Positions 20,673 through 29,465 of a stretch of DNA of 64,000 nucleotides are shown here, one piece after another. The notes beneath the pieces are model-generated. The model was not told where the DNA came from. It saw nothing but the letters and a program-made list of their open reading frames with translations, and did not search any database. The position numbers were made by a program, and so were the translations under genes. The stretch covers positions 185,350 through 249,349 of the forward strand of contig NZ_PJAQ01000043.1 in assembly GCF_002836775.1 (NCBI RefSeq), given 5' to 3'. Origin of the DNA: Colwellia sp. 12G3. GTDB taxonomy: Bacteria > Pseudomonadota > Gammaproteobacteria > Enterobacterales > Alteromonadaceae. How positions within the stretch are numbered: the stretch's first letter is position 1; each line of letters begins with the position of its first letter.

Positions 20673-22205
20673 ATGACACAAGATAAAATATTGTGTGACA
20701 TCGGCTTCATTGGCCTAGGTGTTATGGGTAAAAACCTGGTGCTCAATTTAGCTGATAATGGCTATAATATTGCCGCTTTCGATTTAAGTGATGAAAAAGT
20801 CCAAGCAGTTATTGCACAAGATGAGGTAGAAAATTCTACCGATACTCCACGTGTTTATGGGTGCTCATCCTATACTGAATTGTTGTCGCAGCTTAAAGCA
20901 CCACACCTTATTGTATTAAGTGTTCCAGCTGGTGCTCCAGTAGACCAAGTATGTGAAAACCTTATTGGTGCCGGTATTCAGCCGGATGATATTATAATTG
21001 ATACAGGCAACAGTCTCTGGGTCGATACAGTTGCTAGAGAAAAGAAGTACAAAAGTAACTTTTTATTATTTTCTTCTGCTGTTTCGGGAGGAGAAGTGGG
21101 TGCTCGTTTTGGCCCTTCATTAATGCCAAGTGGCTCTCCATATGCTTGGGCTAGAGTTAAACCTATTTGGGAAGCAATAGCCGCTAAAGTGGATACGAAA
21201 ACGGGTAAGCCAATAGAGCGTACTTTGCCAGGTCAAGTTATCACTGATGGTGAACCTTGTGCTGCCTATATTGGTCCAGCTGGAGCTGGTCATTACGTTA
21301 AAATGGTACACAACGGTATAGAATATGCCGATATGCAAATTATCTGTGAAGCCTATCATGTGTTGAAATCAGGTCTAAATTTAACATGTGACGAAATAGC
21401 AGACATTTTTTCACAATGGAATGATGGCCCATTAGATAGCTACTTGATGGAAATATCCGTTGAAGTATTACGTCATAAATCATCAGATACCAATACGCCA
21501 CTTGTTGATTTGATTTTAGACAAAGCAGGGCAGAAAGGGACTGGGCTTTGGACTGCTATGAGCAGCTTAGAAGTGGGTTGTCCAGCACCTACTATCGCTC
21601 AAGCGGTATATGCTCGCTCTATCTCTTCATTTAAAGAACTTAGAGCTCAGGCATCATCATTACTTGGTGGCCCAAAGCCTTCACCATTATTGGCAGAAGA
21701 GCAACAGCAAGTTATTGAGCAATTACATGATGCAATGTACTGCGCTAAAATTTGTGCTTATGCGCAAGGTTTTCAGTTAATGAAACTTGCGGCTAAAGAG
21801 CATGGTTGGACATTAGATTTTGCTAGCATTGCTAAAATTTGGCGTGCAGGCTGTATCATTCGAGCTGCATTCTTGCAGTCGATAACTAACGCTTATGAGC
21901 GTAATGAAGATTTAGATAACTTATTGCTTGATGATTTTTTTGTTCAAGAACTCAATAGTCGTCAACAAAACTGGCGTAAGGCTATTTGCCATGCAACAAT
22001 GCAAGGTGTACCTATAGGCGCATTGTCTTCTTCACTTGCTTATTATGATTCAATACGCAGTGAAACATTGCCTGCTAATTTATTACAAGGCCAACGAGAT
22101 TATTTTGGTGCTCATACTTTTGAGCGAATAGATAAAGCGTCAGGTAAAAAATACCATGTAGAATGGTCAACTGATGAGAGAAAAACCATACTTGTTGATG
22201 GGTAA
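20673..22205 (+). CDS. gnd: 6-phosphogluconate dehydrogenase, decarboxylating
   Basis: This 510-residue enzyme oxidises 6-phosphogluconate to ribulose-5-phosphate in the pentose phosphate pathway. Family marks are the N-terminal GFIGLGVMGKNL dinucleotide fold, the SGGEVGAR(F)GPSLMPSG substrate loop and the catalytic Lys in GAGHYVKMVHNGIEYADMQ. A TATAAT lies at 20575-20580 in the gap to gapA. msrB begins 11 bp after the stop, so the two are probably co-transcribed. Confidence 0.94.
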   Translation: MTQDKILCDIGFIGLGVMGKNLVLNLADNGYNIAAFDLSDEKVQAVIAQDEVENSTDTPRVYGCSSYTELLSQLKAPHLIVLSVPAGAPVDQVCENLIGAGIQPDDIIIDTGNSLWVDTVAREKKYKSNFLLFSSAVSGGEVGARFGPSLMPSGSPYAWARVKPIWEAIAAKVDTKTGKPIERTLPGQVITDGEPCAAYIGPAGAGHYVKMVHNGIEYADMQIICEAYHVLKSGLNLTCDEIADIFSQWNDGPLDSYLMEISVEVLRHKSSDTNTPLVDLILDKAGQKGTGLWTAMSSLEVGCPAPTIAQAVYARSISSFKELRAQASSLLGGPKPSPLLAEEQQQVIEQLHDAMYCAKICAYAQGFQLMKLAAKEHGWTLDFASIAKIWRAGCIIRAAFLQSITNAYERNEDLDNLLLDDFFVQELNSRQQNWRKAICHATMQGVPIGALSSSLAYYDSIRSETLPANLLQGQRDYFGAHTFERIDKASGKKYHVEWSTDERKTILVDG

Positions 22206-22216
22206 TAGCTAAAATT

Positions 22217-22591
22217 ATGAAAGATGATGATTATAAAGACAAGTTAACCGACGCTGCTTATAAAGTATGTCGCTTAGCGGCAACTGAACAGCCCTTTAGT
22301 GGTATTTATAATGATCATTGGCAGCAAGGTACATATCATTGTGCCTGCTGTGATCAACCTTTGTTCAGTAGTGAAAGTAAATTTAATGCTGGCTGTGGTT
22401 GGCCAAGTTTTTTTGCTGCGATTGAAACTCAAGTTGCTTACAAGTCTGATAGTTCTCATTTAATGCAGCGTGTAGAAATTCAGTGTGAACATTGTCAATC
22501 TCACCTTGGACATGTCTTTGATGACGGGCCAAAACCTTCGGGTAAACGCTATTGTGTTAATTCACTCAGTTTGAAATTTCAGCCAGAATAA
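22217..22591 (+). CDS. msrB: peptide-methionine (R)-S-oxide reductase
   Basis: This 124-residue enzyme repairs methionine R-sulfoxide in oxidised proteins. The catalytic Cys113 is in KRYCVNS. Zinc is held by two CxxC pairs (Cys42/45 and Cys90/93), and Cys60 in NAGCGWPSF may be the resolving cysteine. It is the short single-domain form. It trails gnd by 11 bp; linkage with an NADPH-generating enzyme fits its need for reduced thioredoxin. Confidence 0.95.
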   Translation: MKDDDYKDKLTDAAYKVCRLAATEQPFSGIYNDHWQQGTYHCACCDQPLFSSESKFNAGCGWPSFFAAIETQVAYKSDSSHLMQRVEIQCEHCQSHLGHVFDDGPKPSGKRYCVNSLSLKFQPE

Positions 22592-22604
22592 CCCTTCAAC
22601 ATTT

Positions 22605-22638
22605 AAGAGAGAATAAGCATTAGTGCTTATTCTCTCTT
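22605..22638. terminator. bidirectional hairpin between msrB and the lipoprotein gene
   Basis: Perfect 15-bp arms (22605-22619 and 22624-22638) enclose the 4-nt loop TTAG. It lies between convergent genes. T-runs are short, so termination strength is uncertain. Confidence 0.75.
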
Positions 22639-22653
22639 AGTCATGAAATTTAT

Positions 22654-22674
22654 AATCACTAATCACTAATCACT
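22654..22674. repeat. 7-bp tandem repeat at the end of the lipoprotein gene
   Basis: Three perfect copies of AATCACT lie head to tail; the last overlaps the stop codon (22673-22675) of the minus-strand lipoprotein gene. It parallels the 11-bp repeat at the gapA stop. Confidence 0.8.
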
Positions 22675-23512
22675 AATAACTCGGGCTAGTAAATTCGCCT
22701 GCTTCAATTTTAGTTAACGTAGTGCTAGCGACCTTATCAAGAAAGTCCGCATCCAATCCTTTTGCTCGCTGATAGCTATTGAGGCTAGTCTCGATCATTT
22801 CATCTGGCTCATCTTGTAATAGCTGATAAGTACGTAACCAAATATATGCCTGCTTATACTGTCTTTTTTTAGTAAATATCGTCGCCAGTGTTTGTAATAT
22901 TTCAGGAGAGAGTTCAGTTCCAGGTTGATGAAGCTCTAGTGCATGGTATAACAGTCCCAATGTTTTATTACTGTCCCGCTTTATATAATATGTCGCTAGA
23001 TGATACTGTGCGGTTGAGTTTTCGAGTATCTGATCTCCCTCTAATTGTAGAAACGCTTCTAAAGCCAATGCGCTAGAACCTCTTGACCAATGATAATAAA
23101 GCAGATGTGGGTGTTTAGAGTCAGCACTTTGCTCAGACAATTGCGCTAACTGGGTTTTAGCCTTAAACAAATTATCATTTCTGAGTGTTGTTTTTTCTTT
23201 AGATTTCTTATGTTGGATTTGTGAAGCCAAAGACATACATTGTATGTAATCCTCATAAGAAATAAGTAACTTATATTTATCTTCATCAAGATTATTGTTT
23301 TTTACTTTTATCCGGTTTAATGCAACGTCTATTCGCTGACCTTTACACCAACTGTCTTTGCCAAATTCATTACATATTTCTGCATTTTCGTTGCAAAGTT
23401 GCTTCAAGTTAACATTGTTATCACAACCATTGAGAAGCAACACTAATAATACAGCGCTAAACTTAACGGTATCGAAGAATGTAAGCTGTTTTATTTTTCG
23501 AAAATTTATCAT
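22673..23512 (-). CDS. DUF2989-type lipoprotein
   Basis: The product of 279 residues has a lipoprotein signal peptide: a basic start, a hydrophobic stretch and lipobox LLNGC with the acylated Cys near residue 30. The mature part opens with LCNENAEIC and DSWCKGQR, resembling the DUF2989 family of Alteromonadales and Vibrionaceae. Later parts look alpha-helical and TPR-like (AYIWLRTYQLLQ). The ATG at 23512 is preferred to a TTG at 23524. Function is unknown; the protein is expected to be membrane anchored and periplasmic. Confidence 0.75.
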   Translation of the reverse strand: MINFRKIKQLTFFDTVKFSAVLLVLLLNGCDNNVNLKQLCNENAEICNEFGKDSWCKGQRIDVALNRIKVKNNNLDEDKYKLLISYEDYIQCMSLASQIQHKKSKEKTTLRNDNLFKAKTQLAQLSEQSADSKHPHLLYYHWSRGSSALALEAFLQLEGDQILENSTAQYHLATYYIKRDSNKTLGLLYHALELHQPGTELSPEILQTLATIFTKKRQYKQAYIWLRTYQLLQDEPDEMIETSLNSYQRAKGLDADFLDKVASTTLTKIEAGEFTSPSY

Positions 23513-23666
23513 AAAAAATACCAAAAAGTTTTTTGTAGCCTATAGAGAAATCTTTCATACTCAATTACAATACGCCTGTAAATATACTCTCAACTAGCAA
23601 TTATCGTATGTAATACCTTATGATAGTAGCCTAATGTTTAATTGACTGAAATAAAAGGTTTAAGTA

Positions 23667-25118
23667 ATGACTTCTCATCTTGAGGAAACGTATCAAGCAA
23701 GCTGGCAAGAACGTCAAACGTTCGCTGAAAATATGCAACCAATTATTGGACAGCTGTTTCGTAACAAAGGCATAGAAATTTTAGTGTACGGTCGCCCACT
23801 ACTAAATGCATCTTCGATTGATATTATTAAAGCACATAAATCGGTTGCTCTCCATGAAGAAAGTAAATTGCGTTTACGTGAAAGTTTCCCTTTTGTAGAA
23901 GCAATTAACAAAATGGACTTAGCACCTGCGCGTATCGATGTAGGTAAGTTAGCTTATAACTATTTATATCATGGTCAAGCTAATGACCTTTCTATTGAAC
24001 AATATTTAGATAAAGAATTATCAGCAGAAAGCCGTGAAAATTCAAATCAAAAAAGCCAAGATGTTGTTTTATACGGTTTTGGTCGAATAGGTCGTCTTTT
24101 AGCGCGTTTATTAATAGAACGAGCAGGCCCAAATGCAAAGCTAAATCTTCGTGCTATCGTTTTACGCCCAAGTAAAGGCGGAGATGATTTAGAGAAGCGT
24201 GCAAGTTTATTACGTCGTGATTCAGTACATGGTGCTTTTAACGGCAGCATTACTATCGATAAAGCAAATAACGTCATTAAAGCTAACGGTGCTTTTATTA
24301 AAGTTATCTATGCAAAATCACCAGCTGAAGTTGACTATACAGAACATGGTATCACTAACGCATTAGTCGTTGATAACACGGGTATCTGGACTGACGAAGA
24401 TGGCTTAGGTCAACATTTACAATCAAAAGGTGTTGCTAAAGTATTACTTACTGCACCAGCTAAAGGCGATATCAAAAACATCGTTTATGGTGTTAATCAC
24501 GATATGATTTTGGCTTCTGATACTATCATCTCTGCCGCTAGCTGTACCACTAATGCGATTACACCGGTATTAAAAGCGCTTAATGATGAATATGGTATTC
24601 GCAATGGCCATGTTGAAACGATCCATTCATATACTAACGATCAAAACTTAATTGATAACTATCATCCTGCACCTCGTCGTGGTCGAAGTGCTCCTTTAAA
24701 TATGGTTATCAGTACTACTGGTGCAGCAAAAGCAGTCGCTAAAGCATTACCAGAGCTTAAAGGTTTACTAACAGGTAACGCAATTCGAGTTCCAACGCCG
24801 AATGTTTCAATGGCTATTATGAACTTGAACTTAAAGAAAGCGACTGATAAAGCAGCGTTAAATGATTATTTACGTAATATTTCATTAAACTCACCGTTAC
24901 AAAATCAAATTGATTACACAGCTTCAAACGAAATCGTTTCTACTGATTTAGTCGGTTCACGTTATGCTGGTGTTGTTGATTCACAAGCGACTATTGTTGA
25001 CGGTGATCGCGCAGTATTATACGTTTGGTATGACAACGAGTTTGGTTATAGCTGTCAAGTTGTTCAAGTTATGCTTGAAATGGCTGGTATTACAGTTCCG
25101 AGCTTACCACTTAAATAA
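23667..25118 (+). CDS. long-form glyceraldehyde-3-phosphate dehydrogenase
   Basis: This 483-residue protein carries an N-terminal extension of about 130 residues ahead of the Rossmann motif YGFGRIGR (136-143). The catalytic Cys293 is in SAASCTTNAITP, and WYDNEFGYSCQ lies near the end. This long GAPDH type is known from marine gammaproteobacteria and co-exists with the normal gapA, as here. The role of the extension is not known to me; gluconeogenic use is a guess. Codon use suggests high expression. It has its own terminator. Confidence 0.88.
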   Translation: MTSHLEETYQASWQERQTFAENMQPIIGQLFRNKGIEILVYGRPLLNASSIDIIKAHKSVALHEESKLRLRESFPFVEAINKMDLAPARIDVGKLAYNYLYHGQANDLSIEQYLDKELSAESRENSNQKSQDVVLYGFGRIGRLLARLLIERAGPNAKLNLRAIVLRPSKGGDDLEKRASLLRRDSVHGAFNGSITIDKANNVIKANGAFIKVIYAKSPAEVDYTEHGITNALVVDNTGIWTDEDGLGQHLQSKGVAKVLLTAPAKGDIKNIVYGVNHDMILASDTIISAASCTTNAITPVLKALNDEYGIRNGHVETIHSYTNDQNLIDNYHPAPRRGRSAPLNMVISTTGAAKAVAKALPELKGLLTGNAIRVPTPNVSMAIMNLNLKKATDKAALNDYLRNISLNSPLQNQIDYTASNEIVSTDLVGSRYAGVVDSQATIVDGDRAVLYVWYDNEFGYSCQVVQVMLEMAGITVPSLPLK

Positions 25119-25137
25119 CCTGTTTATTTTAGTTATT

Positions 25138-25175
25138 AAAAAGGCGCATATTATTTAATAATATGCGCCTTTTTA
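25138..25175 (+). terminator. rho-independent terminator of the long GAPDH gene
   Basis: The arms AAAAAGGCGCATATTATT and AATAATATGCGCCTTTTT meet at a very short loop and end in a T-run. Confidence 0.92.
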
Positions 25176-25280
25176 TTTTAAATTCGTATTAATTAATAAT
25201 TTCAGAAAACTAGAAGTAAAGTTTTAGCTCATTTTGCCGCTAACTATATATTACTAATTCAAATACGAGGAGTAGGGAAT

Positions 25281-25478
25281 ATGTCGATAAGTTTAGGTCA
25301 AAATAATTCTGTAGCCGCGCAACCGACCTCTGGAGCAGAGTTACTTACTGCAGCATTGTCTAAAAGTCAGCAGGAGATAGAAGGAAAAATGGCATTGCAG
25401 CTTATTCAATCAGCTAAAATCAATAGTGTACCTGCGCCTACGGGTAATAGTGGTTTTCAGGTCAACATTAAAGTTTAA
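25281..25478 (+). CDS. small putative motility-type protein (YjfB-like)
   Basis: This 65-residue protein has a very good ribosome site (AGGAG, 7-8 bp upstream), its own leader, and no overlap with other genes, which support its being real. The middle part SKSQQEIEGKMALQLIQSA is amphipathic and helical, and resembles the short YjfB family annotated as putative motility proteins. The similarity is weak and the function is not established. There is no signal peptide or membrane segment. Confidence 0.6.
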   Translation: MSISLGQNNSVAAQPTSGAELLTAALSKSQQEIEGKMALQLIQSAKINSVPAPTGNSGFQVNIKV

Positions 25479-25519
25479 TGATGACGGCAGCACGCGGGTC
25501 TATTTGATAAAAACTAAGC

Positions 25520-25858
25520 CTAAATACAACGAGCAGGTTTTGGTAGCCCAGCATACTTAGTCGCTTGTTTTGCTGGTCCTTCAGGAAATAATTTATATAA
25601 ATATCGACTGCTTGCCTTTGCTTCACCAAATTCAACCTTCATCGCTTTAGTCAATGCACGAATAGCAGGAGAGGTGTTATAGGTTAAGTAAAACTGCCTT
25701 ACAAAGTTAATGACTTCCCAATGTGCATCTGTCAGTTCAAATTCATCATTATTTGCCATAACCAACGCTAACTCTTTCTGCCACACTAGGTGATCAAGCA
25801 AATAACCTTGTTTATCTGTTGCAACTATATTGTCTTCAAATGTTAAAACTATTGCCAT
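25520..25858 (-). CDS. tusE: sulfurtransferase TusE (DsrC family)
   Basis: This 112-residue protein takes persulfide sulfur from the TusBCD complex and hands it to MnmA for 2-thiolation of U34 in tRNA. The conserved penultimate Cys111 in the C-terminal PARCI is the sulfur carrier. LTDAHWEVINFVRQFY is a family block. The start overlaps the end of tusB by 10 bp, so translation is probably coupled. In E. coli tusE is apart from tusDCB; here it closes the operon. Confidence 0.93.
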   Translation of the reverse strand: MAIVLTFEDNIVATDKQGYLLDHLVWQKELALVMANNDEFELTDAHWEVINFVRQFYLTYNTSPAIRALTKAMKVEFGEAKASSRYLYKLFPEGPAKQATKYAGLPKPARCI

Positions 25859-26145
25859 GTGATCACTTTATTGTGGTTAAAGGTTAAATCAACAACATCA
25901 GCCATGTCTATATGGTTAATTGTTGCCATCGTTTCAATGGCTCTTGCCTTTGCGTGGCTGGCAATAATATTGATGTTCAATGTGCCATCTACTCGTTTGA
26001 GTAAGCTATCCATCAATGAATGTTTAAGGCTATAACACCCATCATCCATTAACACGATAGAATCTTGATGATCAAACACGCTTAAGCATTGTGCGAAATC
26101 ATTAGTAGCAAAAGCTGATTGTCTTACTAAATGTAAAGTGCTCAT
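25849..26145 (-). CDS. tusB: sulfurtransferase complex subunit TusB (DsrH family)
   Basis: This 98-residue subunit belongs to the TusBCD heterohexamer of the tRNA thiolation relay. MSTLHLVRQSAFA and the mid-protein SIVLMDDGCYSL block fit the DsrH fold. It lies 25 bp behind tusC and overlaps tusE by 10 bp. The sequence is divergent, so the assignment leans on size and operon position. Confidence 0.85.
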   Translation of the reverse strand: MSTLHLVRQSAFATNDFAQCLSVFDHQDSIVLMDDGCYSLKHSLMDSLLKRVDGTLNINIIASHAKARAIETMATINHIDMADVVDLTFNHNKVITWQ

Positions 26146-26170
26146 GTTTCATTCCCTTAAATATAATGAC

Positions 26171-26569
26171 TTAGAACCTGAGTATATGTTGATGACGGTT
26201 AAGTGCTAAACCAAACTCAATACTTGTTAATACTTGCACATCATTAATATGAAATGCTTCATCAAGTTGACGATTAACTAAAGATTGCTGGCATACATAA
26301 ATGTCTTCAATATCATAGAATTCAAAAGCAGAAAATGTTTTTAAATAGTCTTTAATTGACACTAAACGACCATCTTGATTAGCAATTAACTGATAAACAC
26401 CATCACCTTGAAAAAATAACGATACCTTTTGCTCAAAGGAGCCAAAAATTAACGCAACATCTAGAGCATCTTTACCGTAGGTACTGCTAAAAGGTGCTTT
26501 ACTGTTGATAATGGCTAAGCCACATTCTTTGGATAACACAACGGATGTTGCTAGCTCTATCGAAGTCAT
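26171..26569 (-). CDS. tusC: sulfurtransferase complex subunit TusC (DsrF family)
   Basis: This 132-residue DsrE/DsrF-like subunit of TusBCD carries the family block ALDVALIFGSFEQKVSLFFQ. The start codon shares one base with the tusD stop, so the two are translationally coupled. It has no catalytic cysteine at the TusD position, as expected for this subunit. Confidence 0.88.
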   Translation of the reverse strand: MTSIELATSVVLSKECGLAIINSKAPFSSTYGKDALDVALIFGSFEQKVSLFFQGDGVYQLIANQDGRLVSIKDYLKTFSAFEFYDIEDIYVCQQSLVNRQLDEAFHINDVQVLTSIEFGLALNRHQHILRF

Positions 26570-26937
26570 TAAAACTGCACCAAGCGAGAAGCTTTTGTTG
26601 TTAACTCAACCAACTCACCTAAACCTGACACCGTAAATGCCTTGTTGATTTGATTGTTATCTATTACGTCACAGGCTATACCACGTTTTTCAGCTGCAGT
26701 AATACATATATGTAAGGGTAATTGATACTGTTGGTGTAATCGTTGCCAGTGTTCTATTGCCTGATATTCATCACTGGCAATACTAATGTTTTTATTAGCA
26801 TGCATAGCACCGTCTTGATAAAAAAATACGCCAATAACATTAATGCCTGCGACTAATGCCGCCTCAACATACGTGAGTGCCGTTATTGTTAAATGGCTAT
26901 AAGGGGGAGTAGTAACTACTACAGCAAGAGTTTTCAC
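26569..26937 (-). CDS. tusD: sulfurtransferase complex subunit TusD (DsrE family)
   Basis: This 122-residue subunit accepts persulfide sulfur from TusA. The active Cys78 in LHICITAAEKRG sits at the position of the E. coli sulfur-carrying cysteine. It is the first gene of tusD-C-B-E. A terminator upstream (26963-26993) separates it from the YccA-family gene, so the tus operon needs a promoter in the short gap. Confidence 0.92.
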   Translation of the reverse strand: MKTLAVVVTTPPYSHLTITALTYVEAALVAGINVIGVFFYQDGAMHANKNISIASDEYQAIEHWQRLHQQYQLPLHICITAAEKRGIACDVIDNNQINKAFTVSGLGELVELTTKASRLVQF

Positions 26938-26962
26938 AACACATCCAAATTATCAAGGGAAT

Positions 26963-26993
26963 AAAAAAGCCCCGCAATTGCGAGGCTTTTTAT
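26963..26993 (-). terminator. rho-independent terminator behind the YccA-family gene
   Basis: The arms AAAAAGCC-CGCA and GCG-GGCTTTTT pair around a small AT loop. It lies 55 bp after the stop of the YccA gene in its reading direction and ahead of tusD, with T-rich flanks on both strands. Confidence 0.85.
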
Positions 26994-27047
26994 TATAAAA
27001 CATTATAAATAATTATAATGCTTTATAACGTAAATTTTTAATATTTA

Positions 27048-27716
27048 CTAATCATCGTTGCCTAATACACCAAGTAACGATAATAAATGTACAAAAATAT
27101 TGTAGATATTTAAGTATAAAGAAACTGTGGCACGAATGTAATTACGTTCGCCACCATTAATTATACGGCTTGTATCGTACAAAATTAAACCAGACATAAT
27201 CATTATTACTGCAGCACTAATTGCTAGTGACAGCGCAGGGATTGCGAAGAAGATGTTAGCTAGACTTGCTACCACTACTACTATCAAACCAACCATCAAA
27301 AAGCCACCCATAAAGGAGAAGTCTTTTTTACTGGTTAGCGCATAACCTGAAAGTGCGAAAAATATTAATGCAGTTCCGCCAAGCGCTTGCATTATCATCG
27401 CTGGGCCACCGGGCATTGCTGCGTAAGCACTAAGCATAGGGCCTAATGAGGCACCCATTAAACCAGTGAAAGCAAAAATCCAATAAACACCACTAGCAGA
27501 ATCCGCTTTTTTGTTTACAACAAACATTAAACCGAACGCGACTAACATCATAATAAGCGCAGCACCGTGTGGTAGGTTCATCGCCATTGAAATGCCAGCT
27601 GTTACAGCACTAAACGCAAGTGTCATTGATAACAACATGTAAGTATTTTTTAATACTTTATTAATCTCTATCGCCGAACTTTTGCTCGCCGTTTGAAAAC
27701 TCATATTAGATTGCAT
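27048..27716 (-). CDS. yccA: Bax inhibitor-1 / YccA family inner-membrane protein
   Basis: This 222-residue protein has seven strongly hydrophobic segments from about residue 25 to 215, the fold of the BI-1/YccA family. The C-terminal block SLYLNIYNIFVHLLSLLG is a family signature. In E. coli YccA binds and moderates the FtsH membrane protease. In E. coli yccA is also next to tusE, so its position beside tusDCBE keeps part of that linkage. Paralogues such as YbhL exist, so the symbol is probable only. Confidence 0.85.
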   Translation of the reverse strand: MQSNMSFQTASKSSAIEINKVLKNTYMLLSMTLAFSAVTAGISMAMNLPHGAALIMMLVAFGLMFVVNKKADSASGVYWIFAFTGLMGASLGPMLSAYAAMPGGPAMIMQALGGTALIFFALSGYALTSKKDFSFMGGFLMVGLIVVVVASLANIFFAIPALSLAISAAVIMIMSGLILYDTSRIINGGERNYIRATVSLYLNIYNIFVHLLSLLGVLGNDD

Positions 27717-27982
27717 AAAACTTCCTTAAGAATTTAATTCTATTTACTTGTTATAAGCTAAGATAAGGTCATTTTAGATAAGTTCAAGTTTTTATTATTT
27801 ATTTAAAAAGAATAACTGACTTACGCTAACTTAGTGCCTTATGACATATTATGGCATGGTGATTTTTAAAATACTACGCTTTGCTTTGTTTAAAAGTGGC
27901 AATAATTTGTTTTATTTTGTAACAAGCAATTAAAATAAACTAACCTATTCAACATATAAAGTGAACAATGAAAGGCCGTTAG

Positions 27983-28600
27983 TTAACATTGAAGCCAGTC
28001 TAGCCCCAATGATAGGTAACTGTTTATAATCGCTTGTTTTCTGTTGCAATTATTACTGTGGTCGTTAATCAAACCAGAGGCTTGCAGATGAGCATAAATA
28101 GTAGTTGAACCAACGAATTTAAAGCCTCTTTTTTTTAAATCTTTACTTAACAGATCTGAAATAGGCGAGGTGGCAATATAATCACTTGGCTTGTTTATAT
28201 TACTTACTTGCACTTTGTTATCAACAAATGCCCATATATACTTAATAAAGCTACCAAACTCTTCTTGTATAGCAATAAAACATTTCGCATTATTAACGGT
28301 TGCAGCAATTTTACCTTTATGACGGATAATACTAGGGTCTAGCACCAAGCGCTCTTCATCTGCAAGGGTATATTGAGCGACTTTGGCAACATTAAAGTTG
28401 GCAAATGCTTTTCTATAGCCATCACGTCTTTTTAAAATGGTATACCAACTTAAACCCGCTTGGGCTGATTCAAGTACAATATACTCAAACATTTTATTAT
28501 CTTCAAGAACGGGAACACCCCACTCTTCATCATGATATTTAACATAGTCAGCTTTTGATGTGTCTAACCAGGGGCATCGACAAGTGGTTTCGGCTGTCAT
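27983..28600 (-). CDS. tag: DNA-3-methyladenine glycosylase I
   Basis: This 205-residue base-excision repair enzyme removes 3-methyladenine from DNA. CRCPWL and YHDEEWGVP near the start and the C-terminal HSNNCNRK supply the Cys/His ligands of the structural zinc site, and the ESAQAGLSWYTILKRRDGYR block surrounds the catalytic region. It is about 18 residues longer than the E. coli enzyme. It stands alone, with 266 bp of gene-free AT-rich DNA between it and the YccA-family gene. Confidence 0.93.
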   Translation of the reverse strand: MTAETTCRCPWLDTSKADYVKYHDEEWGVPVLEDNKMFEYIVLESAQAGLSWYTILKRRDGYRKAFANFNVAKVAQYTLADEERLVLDPSIIRHKGKIAATVNNAKCFIAIQEEFGSFIKYIWAFVDNKVQVSNINKPSDYIATSPISDLLSKDLKKRGFKFVGSTTIYAHLQASGLINDHSNNCNRKQAIINSYLSLGLDWLQC

Positions 28601-28774
28601 TGTGTTATTCCTTGTTTATTTTTATCTTAACTGCTTGAAATAAAAGCAAGGTGATTGTTTTTCTAGCAAACAAGCTCAATTGTTAAGATAGTGCTTTACA
28701 ACCTGTAGGAGAGACTTTAATATCTGCCTCGTTCTCAAGCAAGCATTGTTTTACTCGCTTAATTGTTAACTTCA

Positions 28775-28865
28775 GGTGAGATGGCTGAGTGGTCGAAAGC
28801 ACCGGTCTTGAAAACCGGCAAGGGTTTGTAGCCCTTCTAGAGTTCAAATCTCTATCTCACCGCCA
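28775..28865 (+). tRNA. tRNA-Ser (anticodon UGA), copy 1
   Basis: This 91-nt class II tRNA has an acceptor stem GGTGAGA/TCTCACC, discriminator G and encoded CCA. The anticodon stem is CCGGT/ACCGG with loop CTTGAAA, giving anticodon UGA. A long variable arm (AAGGG/CCCTT) is present, as in all tRNA-Ser. An identical gene lies at 48026-48116, with about 120 bp of similar upstream DNA. Confidence 0.96.
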
Positions 28866-28875
28866 TATTAAAAAG

Positions 28876-28907
28876 AACCCGTTAATCGAAAGATTAACGG
28901 GTTTTTT
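28876..28907 (+). terminator. rho-independent terminator of tRNA-Ser copy 1
   Basis: The arms AACCCGTTAATC and GATTAACGGGTT are capped by a GAAA tetraloop and followed by a T-run. The same hairpin recurs behind relics at 39282-39309 and 41997-42026 and behind the second tRNA. Confidence 0.92.
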
Positions 28908-28935
28908 GCTTTTTTAAGCTAACAATATAAAACAA

Positions 28936-28990
28936 CGGGTTTATAGCGGCAAATCTTCGAGTAGAGTTTAAATCTTTATCTCACCGCCGC
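28936..28990 (+). repeat. decayed tRNA-Ser 3' half (relic)
   Basis: The stretch restarts within the variable arm (GGGTTTATAGC), has altered intervening bases, and returns with a near-perfect T-arm and acceptor end (AGAGTTTAAATCTTTATCTC, then ACCGCC). No 5' half exists, so it cannot be a functional tRNA. It lies only 70 bp behind the intact gene. Confidence 0.75.
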
Positions 28991-29465
28991 ATTTTATGGA
29001 TAGGTCTATGTTTTTAGAAGGTTTTTTTACACCTATTACTTTTTGAACCGTCAAAGAGACCGTCATTTATATTCGTTACAAATAAATTGGTTTTTCTAGC
29101 GTTAGTTGCTGACCTATCTCAACAAGTACCACAAAGAAGACATAATTTAGGTGCGTACTTATCACAATAAATAGTCCTCTATGCCAATAGGTCATTATGA
29201 CTTTTACGTTTTACGAAAAACTTTACAACAAAGAATTATGAATTGATTAAATTGGATCGCTCGAACATCTTTTGTAGCTATAGAATTTTTTCTTATCTGA
29301 GGGCATAAACCAGTGAGCATTATTAAAGTCAGTAGTTGATTTAATGCTCTCATAATTAGCCTATTTCAACAGCGGTCTAATTAAGCTTTAAACTTATTAA
29401 GTAACTAGCTATTCGGTTAAAATCGTAGAAGCTTAATAGTCCTTTTAAATAAAACATCGATTCAG
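28991..29465. other. gene-free stretch behind the first tRNA relic
   Basis: This AT-rich DNA of 475 bp has stop codons in all frames and no long inverted repeat or recognisable gene fragment. It separates the tRNA end from the HTH-receiver gene. Confidence 0.6.

Noticed and set aside
28936-28990. Possible extra tRNA gene
   Set aside because: Only the 3' half is present; there is no acceptor 5' strand, D-arm or anticodon arm, so it is a relic.
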